Translations under genes and position numbers: made by a program | Source: Thalassotalea agarivorans | GTDB lineage: Bacteria > Pseudomonadota > Gammaproteobacteria > Enterobacterales > Alteromonadaceae | Reading direction: 5' to 3' | NCBI RefSeq assembly: GCF_030295955.1 | Contig: NZ_AP027363.1 | Coordinates: 1,364,001-1,428,000, forward strand | DNA length: 64,000 bases | Notes under the pieces: generated by a model | What the model saw: the letters and a program-made list of their open reading frames with translations, nothing else | Database searches by the model: none | Told to the model about the DNA's origin: nothing | In this document: one piece after another, positions 1 to 7,032 of the stretch | Layout of the letters: each line of letters begins with the position of its first letter | Position numbering within the stretch: position 1 is the first letter of the stretch

Positions 1-1211
1 GTGACATGTTTGAACAAGCGAAAAAATCAGCGCCTTGTATCATTTTTATTGATGAGATTGACGCAGTAGGTCGCCAACGTGGCGCAGGTTTAGGTGGTGG
101 TCACGACGAGCGTGAACAAACACTTAACCAAATGCTTGTTGAAATGGATGGTTTTGAAGGTAACGAAGGCGTTATCGTGATTGCTGCGACTAACCGTCCA
201 GATGTATTAGACCCAGCGTTACTTCGTCCTGGTCGTTTTGACAGACAAGTGACTGTTGGTTTACCAGATATTCGTGGTCGTGAACAAATATTGAAAGTAC
301 ACATGCGCAAAGTGCCAATTGGTGACGATGTAGATGCATCTGTAATCGCGCGTGGTACGCCAGGTTTCTCTGGTGCCGATTTAGCTAACTTAGTCAATGA
401 ATCTGCATTGTTTGCAGCCCGTGCGTCTAAGCGTTTAGTAGGCATGGAAGAATTTGAACGTGCGAAAGACAAAATATTGATGGGCGCAGAGCGCAAATCA
501 ATGGTAATGAGCGAAGACGAAAAAGAAATGACGGCATACCACGAAGCGGGTCATGCTATTGTTGGTCGCTTAGTACCTGAACACGATCCAGTGTACAAAG
601 TGTCTATTATTCCTCGTGGTCGCGCCTTAGGTGTTACCATGTACTTGCCTGAACAAGACAGATTCAGCCACAGCAAGCAACACTTAGAAAGCAACATTTC
701 GTCGCTTTATGGTGGTCGTATTGCCGAAGAAATTATCTATGGTGCTGATAAAGTGTCTACTGGTGCGTCTAACGATATTGAGCGCGCAACAGGACTTGCT
801 CGTAAGATGGTAACGCAATGGGGTTTATCTGAGAAAATGGGTCCTATGTTATTTGCTGAAGAAGAAGGTGAAGTATTCCTTGGCCGCTCGTCAGCAAAAT
901 CTATGCATATGTCGAATCAAACGGCGAAAGAAATCGACGACGAAATCAAAGCGTTTGTTGAGCGCAACTATCAGCGCGCCGAGCAAATATTGAAAGACAA
1001 TATGGACATTCTTCATGCGATGAAAGATGCGTTAATGAAGTATGAAACCATTGACGCACGTCAAATTGATGATCTGATGGAACGTCGCGAAGTAAGACCA
1101 CCTGCTGATTTAGGTGGCGGCTCTAAGCCAAAGAGCAACGACTCAACGCCAACAGATAGCGCAGAGGTTAATCCTAACTTAGACAATCCGTCTGACGCGC
1201 CAGCAAAATAA
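1..1211 (+). CDS. ftsH: ATP-dependent zinc metalloprotease FtsH (3' part)
   Basis: The reading frame is already open at base 3, so this is the C-terminal ~400 residues of a membrane-anchored AAA+ protease; the transmembrane N-terminus and Walker A lie upstream of the window. Visible, counting from the first Met in the window (base 6): Walker B IIFIDEID (residues 12-19), the second region of homology [20 protein letters not shown] (61-80), and the zinc-protease motif HEAGH (179-183). FtsH degrades misfolded membrane proteins and short-lived regulators at the inner membrane. The C-terminal tail is acidic and low in complexity, as usual. A strong terminator follows, so ftsH ends its own transcript before folP. 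Identification is secure from motifs and from the ftsH-folP-glmM order. Confidence 0.98.
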   Translation, partial: DMFEQAKKSAPCIIFIDEIDAVGRQRGAGLGGGHDEREQTLNQMLVEMDGFEGNEGVIVIAATNRPDVLDPALLRPGRFDRQVTVGLPDIRGREQILKVHMRKVPIGDDVDASVIARGTPGFSGADLANLVNESALFAARASKRLVGMEEFERAKDKILMGAERKSMVMSEDEKEMTAYHEAGHAIVGRLVPEHDPVYKVSIIPRGRALGVTMYLPEQDRFSHSKQHLESNISSLYGGRIAEEIIYGADKVSTGASNDIERATGLARKMVTQWGLSEKMGPMLFAEEEGEVFLGRSSAKSMHMSNQTAKEIDDEIKAFVERNYQRAEQILKDNMDILHAMKDALMKYETIDARQIDDLMERREVRPPADLGGGSKPKSNDSTPTDSAEVNPNLDNPSDAPAK

Positions 1212-1224
1212 TCTTGCAAAACAG

Positions 1225-1250
1225 AGCCCCGACCCTCGGGGCTTTTTTCT
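1225..1250 (+). terminator. Rho-independent terminator after ftsH
   Basis: An 8-bp perfect stem AGCCCCGA / TCGGGGCT (1225-1232 and 1236-1243) with a 3-nt loop is followed by a run of T. It lies 14 bases after the ftsH stop, just before folP. Confidence 0.9.
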
Positions 1251-1260
1251 ATATTTTTAG

Positions 1261-2094
1261 GTGACGAAGGTGTTTGAAACACAACTATTACTGCCAAAAG
1301 TTATGGGAATATTAAATGTTACGCCAGACTCGTTTTCTGATGGCGGCGCATTTAACCAATTAGATAATGCCATAGATCAAGTCGCGGACATGATTGAACA
1401 TGGCGCAGATATGATTGATGTAGGTGGCGAATCGACAAGACCTGGCGCCGCCGAAGTGTCGCTCGACCAAGAACTATCCAGAGTTGTCCCTATTATTGAA
1501 GCGATCAACGATCGTTTTGACGTAGCCATATCGCTCGATACAAGTAAGGCAGAGGTGATGGCTGCGGGTATAGAGCGCAATGTTGCGATGATAAACGACG
1601 TTCGCGCCTTGCAGCTTCCTGGCGCATTAGAAGCTGTTGCTAACAGCAACGTACAAGTTTGCTTGATGCACATGCAAGGTCAACCCAAAACCATGCAGGA
1701 CAACCCGAATTATGAAGATGTGGTTAATGACATCAATAGCTTTTTTGAAGCGCGTATTAACGCCTGTGAACAAGCAGGAATAGCAAAGCAGCGTATTATT
1801 CTTGATCCCGGCTTTGGTTTTGGCAAAACCTTAGCGCAAAACTATCATATACTGGCCCATTTTCAGGCCTTTAAGCATTTTGAATTACCGTTACTTGCCG
1901 GTATTTCTAGAAAGTCGATGTTGGGCAATTTATTAAATCGTCCAGTACAAGACAGGTTAGCAAGCAGCATAAGTGCAGCAGTGATCGCATGTCAGCATGG
2001 CGCAGACTATGTGCGCGTTCACGACGTAAAAGAAACTGTAGATGCCTTAAAAGTATGGCGCGCAGTCAATCAATTTTCAGGAAAGGAGCAATAG
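1261..2094 (+). CDS. folP: Dihydropteroate synthase
   Basis: Condenses 6-hydroxymethyl-7,8-dihydropterin diphosphate with p-aminobenzoate in cytosolic folate synthesis. The 277-residue length fits the family. Hallmarks are GILNVTPDSFSDGG near the N-terminus (pterin-binding loop 1), DVGGESTRPGA (loop 2), DPGFGFGKT, GISRKSMLG and the C-terminal RVHDV. The start taken is GTG at 1261; no strong ribosome-binding site precedes it, and an upstream start would run into the ftsH terminator. The stop codon TAG directly abuts the glmM ATG, so the two genes form a translationally coupled pair, as in other Gammaproteobacteria. Confidence 0.97.
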   Translation: MTKVFETQLLLPKVMGILNVTPDSFSDGGAFNQLDNAIDQVADMIEHGADMIDVGGESTRPGAAEVSLDQELSRVVPIIEAINDRFDVAISLDTSKAEVMAAGIERNVAMINDVRALQLPGALEAVANSNVQVCLMHMQGQPKTMQDNPNYEDVVNDINSFFEARINACEQAGIAKQRIILDPGFGFGKTLAQNYHILAHFQAFKHFELPLLAGISRKSMLGNLLNRPVQDRLASSISAAVIACQHGADYVRVHDVKETVDALKVWRAVNQFSGKEQ

Positions 2095-3432
2095 ATGGCC
2101 GATAGACGATATTTCGGTACCGATGGTGTACGTGGTTTGGTAGGTAAATACCCAATTACGCCAGAATTTGTGATGAAGCTAGGTTACGCAGCCGGTAAGG
2201 TACTTGCTGGTCAAGGTACCAAGAAAGTCCTTATAGGCAAAGACACGCGTATTTCAGGTTATATGCTTGAATCTGCCTTAGAAGCGGGCTTTTCGGCCGC
2301 TGGTATTGATATAGGGCTTTTAGGGCCAATGCCTACGCCAGGTATCGCTTATCTCACTAAAACCTTTCGCGCCGAAGCCGGTTTGGTTATCAGCGCGTCG
2401 CACAATCCTTTTTATGACAACGGTATTAAGTTCTTCTCTCAAGACGGTCAAAAGCTACCAGATGCAGTAGAGCTAGCGATAGAAGCCGAATTAGACAACG
2501 ACATGGGCTGCGTAGAATCGGCTCACTTAGGTAAGGCATATCGTATTGATGACGCTGCAGGGCGTTACATTGAATTTTGTAAAGGTCAGTTCCCTACACA
2601 TTTATCACTTAAAGGCTTGAAACTCGTTGTTGATTGCGCCAATGGTGCAACCTATCACATTGCCCCTAACGTATTTAAAGAACTTGGAGCAGAAGTTATT
2701 TCGCTTGCCTCTTCACCTAACGGTACCAATATTAATGACGGCTGTGGCGCAACGTCGATGGACATGATAGCCAAAGCGGTTGTTGAACACGACGCACACT
2801 TAGGCATAGCGCTTGATGGTGATGGCGATCGATTAATGATGGTTGACCACACAGGTTATGTTGTCGATGGCGACGAAGCTATCTTTATTATTGCCTCGCA
2901 AGCACAAGCTTCAGGTAACCTTTCAGGCGGTGTTGTTGGCACGCAAATGTCAAATATGGGGTTAGAGCTTGCGCTTGCAGAGCTCGGTATTCCGTTTGAG
3001 CGCTCAAAAGTTGGCGATCGCTACGTAATGGAAATGCTTAAAGAGAAAGGGTGGCAGTTGGGCGCAGAAAACTCAGGTCATATTATTAATTTGAAATATA
3101 CCTCTACGGGTGATGGCATTGTAGCGGCGCTTAATGTTTTAGCTGCAGTGCAAGAAACAGGTAAAACCTTGTTTGAATTGCGTCAAGGCATGAAAATGCT
3201 GCCGCAGATATTAGTAAATGTGCGCTTTGAAGGTGACAACGATCCATTAAAAGCGCAGCAGGTACTTGATGCTACTGCAGAAGTAAACAATATTCTCGCT
3301 GGAAGAGGCCGAGTGCTACTAAGAAAATCGGGCACTGAACCGCTTATCCGCGTAATGGTAGAAGGGCCTGACGAAGCAGAAGTCACCCGCTTGGCAAATG
3401 TAATTGCCGACGCCGTTAAAAAGGCGTGCTAA
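2095..3432 (+). CDS. glmM: Phosphoglucosamine mutase
   Basis: Converts glucosamine-6-phosphate to glucosamine-1-phosphate on the way to UDP-GlcNAc (peptidoglycan and LPS precursor). 445 residues, full length. The phosphoserine loop [12 protein letters not shown] places the catalytic serine at residue 102, the metal loop DGDGDR gives Asp241/243/245, and the C-terminal phosphate-binding loop is [16 protein letters not shown] strong Shine-Dalgarno (AGGAAAGGAG) lies inside the 3' end of folP. Together with folP it forms the conserved folP-glmM unit. Confidence 0.98.
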   Translation: MADRRYFGTDGVRGLVGKYPITPEFVMKLGYAAGKVLAGQGTKKVLIGKDTRISGYMLESALEAGFSAAGIDIGLLGPMPTPGIAYLTKTFRAEAGLVISASHNPFYDNGIKFFSQDGQKLPDAVELAIEAELDNDMGCVESAHLGKAYRIDDAAGRYIEFCKGQFPTHLSLKGLKLVVDCANGATYHIAPNVFKELGAEVISLASSPNGTNINDGCGATSMDMIAKAVVEHDAHLGIALDGDGDRLMMVDHTGYVVDGDEAIFIIASQAQASGNLSGGVVGTQMSNMGLELALAELGIPFERSKVGDRYVMEMLKEKGWQLGAENSGHIINLKYTSTGDGIVAALNVLAAVQETGKTLFELRQGMKMLPQILVNVRFEGDNDPLKAQQVLDATAEVNNILAGRGRVLLRKSGTEPLIRVMVEGPDEAEVTRLANVIADAVKKAC

Positions 3433-3477
3433 ATTGTTTAAATTTGCATCAAAAAAACAACAAAGTACGCTTTTCAC

Positions 3478-3506
3478 TTGTAACTTTGCGCGAGAATCGT
3501 TAATAT
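3478..3506 (+). promoter_or_regulatory. Possible sigma-70 promoter for tpiA-secG-tRNA-Leu
   Basis: TTGTAA (3478-3483) and TAATAT (3501-3506) are separated by exactly 17 nt in the 101-bp gap between glmM and tpiA. Each hexamer matches 4 of 6 consensus positions. This is inferred from sequence alone. Confidence 0.4.
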
Positions 3507-3533
3507 CTCGCCGCTTTAATTCAGGAAAGAAGA

Positions 3534-4295
3534 ATGTCTAGATCTTTGATAGTTGCCGCGAATTGGAAAATGAATGGTGATTCGGCATTAATCGATGCCA
3601 TGATCGCGAAATTATCGCAGGTTAGTTTTAACGATAATGTGAAGGTTGTTATTGCACCTTCTTTCCCTTATCTCGATAAGTTAAATAGTGCTGTTAAAGC
3701 CGCTAATTTATCAGATAAAATCAGTGTTTCAGCGCAAAATATAAGCGAACAAACCTCTGGTGCATTTACAGGTGAGGTTTCAACCGCTATGCTGTGCGAC
3801 TTAGCTATTTCGCATACCATTATTGGTCATTCAGAACGTCGCAGTATTTATGGCGAAAGTGACACGCTGATAGCTGATAAAGTTGCTGTTGCATTAGCTG
3901 CTGGCGTTACCCCAATACTGTGTATTGGAGAAAGCGAAGCAGAGCGAGAAGCAGGGCAAACGGAACAAGTTTTAGCAAAGCAATTAAGTGCTGTTATTGA
4001 AAAAACAGGCATTGAAGCATTTGCTAACATTGTACTGGCTTATGAGCCGGTATGGGCAATTGGCACAGGTAAAACTGCGTCACCAGAAATGGCCCAAGAA
4101 ACACACGCATTTATTCGCAAGTTTATTGCTGCAAGTGCACAAGATATTGCGTTAATGTTGCCTATCTTATACGGTGGCAGTGTTAATCAAAAAACAAGTG
4201 AAGCATTATTTGCACAACCAGATATCGACGGTGGTCTTATTGGTGGTGCTAGTTTAAAAGCGGATGAATTTGGCACAATTTGCCAAAACGCTTAA
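3534..4295 (+). CDS. tpiA: Triosephosphate isomerase
   Basis: Interconverts dihydroxyacetone phosphate and glyceraldehyde-3-phosphate in glycolysis. 253 residues, a normal length. The active site is complete: N10 and K12 in AANWKMNG, H99 in IIGHSERR, E171 in AYEPVWAIGTGK, and the phosphate-binding GGSVN loop near residue 214. The ATG follows AGGAAAGAAG. Placement between glmM and secG is the standard arrangement in marine Gammaproteobacteria. Confidence 0.98.
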   Translation: MSRSLIVAANWKMNGDSALIDAMIAKLSQVSFNDNVKVVIAPSFPYLDKLNSAVKAANLSDKISVSAQNISEQTSGAFTGEVSTAMLCDLAISHTIIGHSERRSIYGESDTLIADKVAVALAAGVTPILCIGESEAEREAGQTEQVLAKQLSAVIEKTGIEAFANIVLAYEPVWAIGTGKTASPEMAQETHAFIRKFIAASAQDIALMLPILYGGSVNQKTSEALFAQPDIDGGLIGGASLKADEFGTICQNA

Positions 4296-4308
4296 GGATA
4301 GAAGAAAG

Positions 4309-4677
4309 ATGTTGTATCAAGTATTAATTATTGTTTATTTAATTGTTGCTTTAGCATTAATTGGTTTAGTGTTAATTCAGCAAGGTAAAGGTGCAGACAT
4401 GGGCGCATCATTTGGCGCTGGTTCATCTGCAACTATATTCGGTTCAAGTGGCTCAGGTAACTTCCTAACACGCGCTACTACATGGTTAGCGATTGCCTTC
4501 TTCGGCATCAGCTTAGTATTAGGTAACCTAACGGCTAACCAAATTAAATCTGGTGACGAATTTGATGATTTGTCGGTTCCAGCTGCAATTGAAGAGCCTG
4601 CTGAAAGCAGTGCTATGCCAGCGAACGAAGACGTGCCAGCAAGCGACGATATTCCAGATAGCGACGTTCCAAACTAG
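4309..4677 (+). CDS. secG: Preprotein translocase subunit SecG
   Basis: A small inner-membrane subunit of SecYEG that assists protein export. I place the start at ATG 4309, giving 122 residues beginning MLYQVLIIVYLIVALALIG, because the longer open frame from 4264 overlaps tpiA and adds a charged, non-homologous leader; AGGATAGAAG precedes 4309. Features: first transmembrane segment (about 4-23), the family motif LIQQGKGADMGASFG, the GSSGSGNFL loop, a second transmembrane segment (about 52-71), and an acidic, proline-rich C-terminal tail longer than that of E. coli SecG. It lies 13 nt after tpiA. Confidence 0.96.
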   Translation: MLYQVLIIVYLIVALALIGLVLIQQGKGADMGASFGAGSSATIFGSSGSGNFLTRATTWLAIAFFGISLVLGNLTANQIKSGDEFDDLSVPAAIEEPAESSAMPANEDVPASDDIPDSDVPN

Positions 4678-4694
4678 TCGATAAAAAACTTACT

Positions 4695-4779
4695 GCGGAA
4701 GTGGTGGAATTGGTAGACACGCCATCTTGAGGGGGTGGTGGCTTCGGCCGTGCGGGTTCAAGTCCCGCTTTCCGCACCA
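4695..4779 (+). tRNA. tRNA-Leu (anticodon GAG)
   Basis: Cloverleaf with acceptor stem GCGGAAG/CTTTCCGC-type pairing, a D arm with GGTGGAATTGGTAGACAC, anticodon arm CCATC-TTGAGGG-GGTGG (anticodon GAG), a long class II variable arm, T arm GCGGGTTCAAGTCCCGC and an encoded 3' CCA (4777-4779). It resembles E. coli leuU, which also follows secG. A terminator follows directly. Confidence 0.97.
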
Positions 4780-5078
4780 AAAATAAAAAAAGCCCAGCAT
4801 TTATGCTGGGCTTTTTTTATTTTCGGAACGGGACGGAACTCGCAAAAGGGTATTGCGGGTTCACAAGTTTTGTAGGGTCGCTTTAATACTTCCTTGCATC
4901 CTCGCGACATTAGTGAATCCCTTCACGTCAGCAAAACTGAACGCCAGCGGCGGCCTGCATAGGTAAATTACATGGACGTAATTTGTAACTCCCGCTTTCA
5001 CGGCAATCAATAGACAGCATTTATGCTGTGCTTTTTTATTTTTAGAACGGGACGGAACTCGCACAAAGGTATTGCGAG
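4760..5078. repeat. Imperfect direct repeat of the tRNA-Leu 3' end and terminator
   Basis: Copy 1 (4760-4857) holds the tRNA T-arm end, terminator and the block GAACGGGACGGAACTCGCA. Copy 2 (4987-5077) repeats, in the same order, CTCCCGCTTTC, CAGCATTTATGCTG with a T-run, and GAACGGGACGGAACTCGCA, with offsets of 219-227 bp. In copy 2 the acceptor and CCA are mutated and the terminator stem is shortened, so it is a decayed remnant. The 129 bp between the copies holds no gene but contains a 7-bp inverted repeat (4965-4971 and 4978-4984). Confidence 0.8.
4791..4820 (+). terminator. Rho-independent terminator after tRNA-Leu
   Basis: A 10-bp perfect stem AGCCCAGCAT/ATGCTGGGCT (4791-4800 and 4803-4812) is followed by seven T. 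It ends the tpiA-secG-tRNA transcript. Confidence 0.93.
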
Positions 5079-5205
5079 TATAAGAAAATGTCATTTCTAA
5101 TCAATAGCTTGATGTAACTAGAGACAGAAGCTAGCATAGTGCGGACTTAAACTTTTATAGCTAGGGGGTATAACTCTCCCTACTAAAGCTAAGCAATAAA
5201 TAATT
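4821..5205. other. Non-coding stretch downstream of tRNA-Leu
   Basis: There is no convincing gene here. The stretch contains the second half of the repeat described at 4760-5078, a shortened terminator-like hairpin (5015-5028 plus T-run), and a weak stem at 5158-5192 just before the next gene. A 77-codon open frame on the minus strand (5094-4861) runs through the repeat and is probably not a gene. The core at 4862-4986 could be a dispersed genomic repeat. Confidence 0.6.
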
Positions 5206-5649
5206 ATGAACAAATCAATTGCCACTGCAACTGCTACAATACTTAGTGTTATCTTGTGTTATATCAGTATTAAATGGGTATCGAACGTATATTTGTGGTT
5301 GCCGGATATTGGCAATGATTTTGTATCAATAGGAGCTGTGCCTGTTGCATACATCATATTTGCGTTAGGTTTTGTGGCGCTACCATTCGCATTGTTGTAT
5401 TTATGCGGTGTATGGGGTTACATTTTCGTTTTGAAGCTTTTATCTCTCGATTCAGAAAATCTTAAACGACGAAATATAGTATTGCTTGCGGTACCACTAA
5501 CAATGTTTCTTGGGGGTTCAAATATGTTGAATCCTCCAAACGTAGAGCAAGCGATACTAGATCTATTGATAGCAGTATCACCAATGTTTGGTGCTTTTGT
5601 TGGCGCGAATATAGTTTTAAAGCAAGAGCTTAATAACCAGGCCAGCTAA
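5206..5649 (+). CDS. Small integral membrane protein, function unknown
   Basis: 147 residues with about four hydrophobic segments (roughly 5-25, 45-70, 85-105 and 115-138) separated by short loops; the central loop LDSENLKRRN is charged. I recognise no family or catalytic motif. No good Shine-Dalgarno precedes the ATG, so the start is uncertain. It stands alone on the plus strand, converging on the HigBA-like pair, in a patch of small accessory genes beside the tRNA. It could be an immunity or transport-related protein for the peptide system at 6329-6882, but nothing in the sequence proves this. Confidence 0.6.
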   Translation: MNKSIATATATILSVILCYISIKWVSNVYLWLPDIGNDFVSIGAVPVAYIIFALGFVALPFALLYLCGVWGYIFVLKLLSLDSENLKRRNIVLLAVPLTMFLGGSNMLNPPNVEQAILDLLIAVSPMFGAFVGANIVLKQELNNQAS

Positions 5650-5660
5650 GGCATTCTAAA

Positions 5661-5984
5661 CTAAGCACTTAGCAATGTTTGCTGCTTGTCTAATTTCGCT
5701 GTTTTATATAAGTCGTATTGTATTTGGTAGTGTAACCACGCATTAGCACTAACATTGGTGCATGCTTCTAGTTTACGAGCAAACGCAACTTCTACACGAA
5801 TATGGCCATTTACAAAACGTGATAAATGTTTTTCAGACACGCCTAAAACAGCCGCTATTTCAGGGCGTTTTAAGGATGTTTTCTCGATAAAACGACGTTT
5901 AAATACATCGCCAGGGTGTGGGCGAGGCAAGTCTTCAGGACGACTGACCTGTTGAGATTGCGTCACAAAGCTTGGTATTGTCAT
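5661..5984 (-). CDS. higA: HigA-type antitoxin (XRE helix-turn-helix)
   Basis: 107 residues. The N-terminal part reads RPHPGDVFKRRFIEK, typical of HigA/VapI-family antitoxins, followed by a helix-turn-helix at about residues 38-60 (RPEIAAVLGVSEKHLSRFVNG) and an amphipathic tail (VEVAFARKLEACTNVSANAWL). Such proteins neutralise HigB toxin and repress their own promoter. It overlaps the upstream toxin gene by 4 nt (ATGA), and its Shine-Dalgarno AAGGAG lies within the toxin's last codons. The order toxin-then-antitoxin is the hallmark of hig loci. Probable targets are the two tandem palindromes at 6289-6322. Confidence 0.85.
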   Translation of the reverse strand: MTIPSFVTQSQQVSRPEDLPRPHPGDVFKRRFIEKTSLKRPEIAAVLGVSEKHLSRFVNGHIRVEVAFARKLEACTNVSANAWLHYQIQYDLYKTAKLDKQQTLLSA

Positions 5985-6274
5985 GCATTGTACTCCTTAA
6001 TATCTACGTTATAGCAGTCTCCTTGCCAGAATATACAAGTAATAGCGCCACAAGGTTCAACATTATTAACAGTAATAGTAACTGCCCAACTCGTTTCATC
6101 TTCTGATAAGTACTGTACCGCGCCTATATCTGCCAAATCATCCACGTTGTATGCCGCATCCAAGTCAAATAGTATATTGAGCACTTGATGCGCATACGTA
6201 AATGGTAGTACAGATAAGTCATTGAGCATCCATACTTTTTGTAACTTATCTGAAGTGATCGTCTTTATTGCCAC
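5981..6274 (-). CDS. higB: HigB/RelE-type toxin, divergent
   Basis: 97 residues, the size of HigB ribosome-dependent mRNA interferases. The pattern fits the family: an N-terminal helix pair (TYAHQVLNILFDLDAAYNVDDL), the strand AVTITVNN and the C-terminal FWQGDCYNVDIKEYN, equivalent to the family's (R)ITFEF-DGDAY-VNYEDYH. The usual basic residues of the active site (W-R-I-F in canonical HigB) are not conserved here (ITCIFW), so activity is uncertain. The start is GTG 6274 (TTG or ATG alternatives are less likely). The 4-nt overlap with the HigA-like gene supports a toxin-antitoxin pair. Confidence 0.72.
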   Translation of the reverse strand: MAIKTITSDKLQKVWMLNDLSVLPFTYAHQVLNILFDLDAAYNVDDLADIGAVQYLSEDETSWAVTITVNNVEPCGAITCIFWQGDCYNVDIKEYNA

Positions 6275-6288
6275 AATATATATTCTTT

Positions 6289-6322
6289 ATTACCTTATGG
6301 GTAATATTACTCTACAGGTAAT
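6289..6322 (-). promoter_or_regulatory. Tandem palindromic operators of the higBA-like operon
   Basis: Two abutting 17-bp inverted repeats share the same arms and the same 5-nt spacer: ATTACC-TTATG-GGTAAT (6289-6305, perfect) and ATTACT-CTACA-GGTAAT (6306-6322, one mismatch). They sit 15-48 bp upstream of the toxin start, where the HigA antitoxin would autorepress. Confidence 0.75.
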
Positions 6323-6328
6323 GTTGCG

Positions 6329-6649
6329 TCAAATAGCTGTGTCGTTTTCAGTGTCAACAGCGACTAAATTGGCCAATGGGAAAGTTAACCTGCCTATTGC
6401 AACGCATATAAATAGTCCTATTAGCCAGGTAATAGCATTGGGCAAAGTCAACAATGTAATGTAATTATCTAATAGTAGCCAAACTGGCACTCCTAAAACT
6501 ACAGTACCTAAAGTTGCAGATAAAGCGCTTGCAGTTAGAGTACTTTGACAATGAGGACATGAAACAATACCTGAGTAAATTAATTTTCTTCTAGAGGCAA
6601 AAGGAATGATAGTTTTGCAGCATGGGCAGTGGGTTTGAAATAGTTTCAT
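6329..6649 (-). CDS. Zinc-ribbon membrane protein, candidate immunity protein
   Basis: From ATG 6649 the product has 106 residues. (A longer frame uses TTG 6679, inside a hairpin, and is less likely.) The N-terminus carries two Cys pairs, CPCC (about 8-11) and CPHC (about 31-34), forming a probable zinc ribbon. Two hydrophobic segments follow (about 44-64 and 68-90). It lies directly downstream of the bacteriocin-like peptide gene on the same strand, separated by a stem-loop. Small membrane proteins in this position are often self-immunity proteins in class II bacteriocin and microcin loci; that role is inferred only. It could also be an unrelated housekeeping-type zinc-ribbon protein. Confidence 0.6.
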   Translation of the reverse strand: MKLFQTHCPCCKTIIPFASRRKLIYSGIVSCPHCQSTLTASALSATLGTVVLGVPVWLLLDNYITLLTLPNAITWLIGLFICVAIGRLTFPLANLVAVDTENDTAI

Positions 6650-6661
6650 TGCATTAAAGTA

Positions 6662-6690
6662 TGGGTAGATAGTTTGCAAGTATCTACCCA
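6662..6690 (-). other. Stem-loop between peptide and zinc-ribbon genes
   Basis: A perfect 10-bp inverted repeat TGGGTAGATA/TATCTACCCA (6662-6671 and 6681-6690) has a 9-nt loop and starts 19 nt past the peptide gene stop. No T-run follows on the minus strand, so it is more like a processing or attenuating stem than a full terminator. It may keep peptide mRNA in excess over the downstream gene. Confidence 0.7.
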
Positions 6691-6708
6691 GCCCCCTAAA
6701 AGTCTGAA

Positions 6709-6882
6709 TTAATCAACGACAGATTTAGCGACATCATATACTACGCCACCGGCAATAGCTTGTGAGACGAATCTAACAGATTTGTACGTGCGATAAGCGG
6801 CAATGCCACCCTTTACAACCCAGTAAAGTGCAACGACTCCGCCATTGACCTCGGTTAACTGTGATTTAGATAGTTCTTTCAT
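6709..6882 (-). CDS. Bacteriocin-like peptide with double-glycine leader
   Basis: This 57-codon gene was found by reading the minus strand. It begins at ATG 6882 after a strong Shine-Dalgarno (AAGGAAGG, 7 nt upstream) and ends at TAA 6709. The precursor starts MKELSKSQLTEVNGG, matching the class II bacteriocin/microcin leader pattern (MxxLsxxeLxxVxGG), where a C39-peptidase ABC exporter cuts after GG. The predicted 42-residue mature part begins VVALYWVVKGGIAAYRTYK, has net charge about +3, is glycine- and alanine-rich with GG and small-residue motifs, and has no cysteine. This suggests a membrane-active, unmodified class II-like peptide. No C39 exporter lies in the window, so export would rely on genes elsewhere. 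The downstream zinc-ribbon membrane protein is a candidate immunity factor. Confidence 0.75.
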   Translation of the reverse strand: MKELSKSQLTEVNGGVVALYWVVKGGIAAYRTYKSVRFVSQAIAGGVVYDVAKSVVD

Positions 6883-6919
6883 GGTTATTTCCTTCCTTTG
6901 AAATATTTGTGGATTAATA

Positions 6920-6965
6920 AACGAGTTTCTCTCGTTGAGTGGAAAGTAACAAATAAGTCACTTTC
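6920..6965 (-). promoter_or_regulatory. Inverted repeats upstream of the peptide gene
   Basis: AACGAG-TTTCT-CTCGTT (6920-6936) and GAAAGT/ACTTTC (6942-6947 and 6960-6965, 12-nt spacer) lie 38-83 bp upstream of the peptide start. They could be a leader stem and an operator; no -10/-35 pair is clear enough to name. Confidence 0.35.
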
Positions 6966-7032
6966 TATTATTCAATATAGCCAACTACTTGGTTAATTCA
7001 AGCAACTTTCTTTTCAACAAATTGCGGTGAAT

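Noticed and set aside
4861-5094. 77-codon open frame on the minus strand beside the tRNA
   Set aside because: It runs through the duplicated tRNA-terminator block and has no homology pattern or ribosome-binding site. More likely repeat sequence than a gene.
6650-6679. Upstream TTG start (6679) for the zinc-ribbon protein
   Set aside because: This start lies inside the stem-loop and lacks a Shine-Dalgarno; ATG 6649 is preferred.
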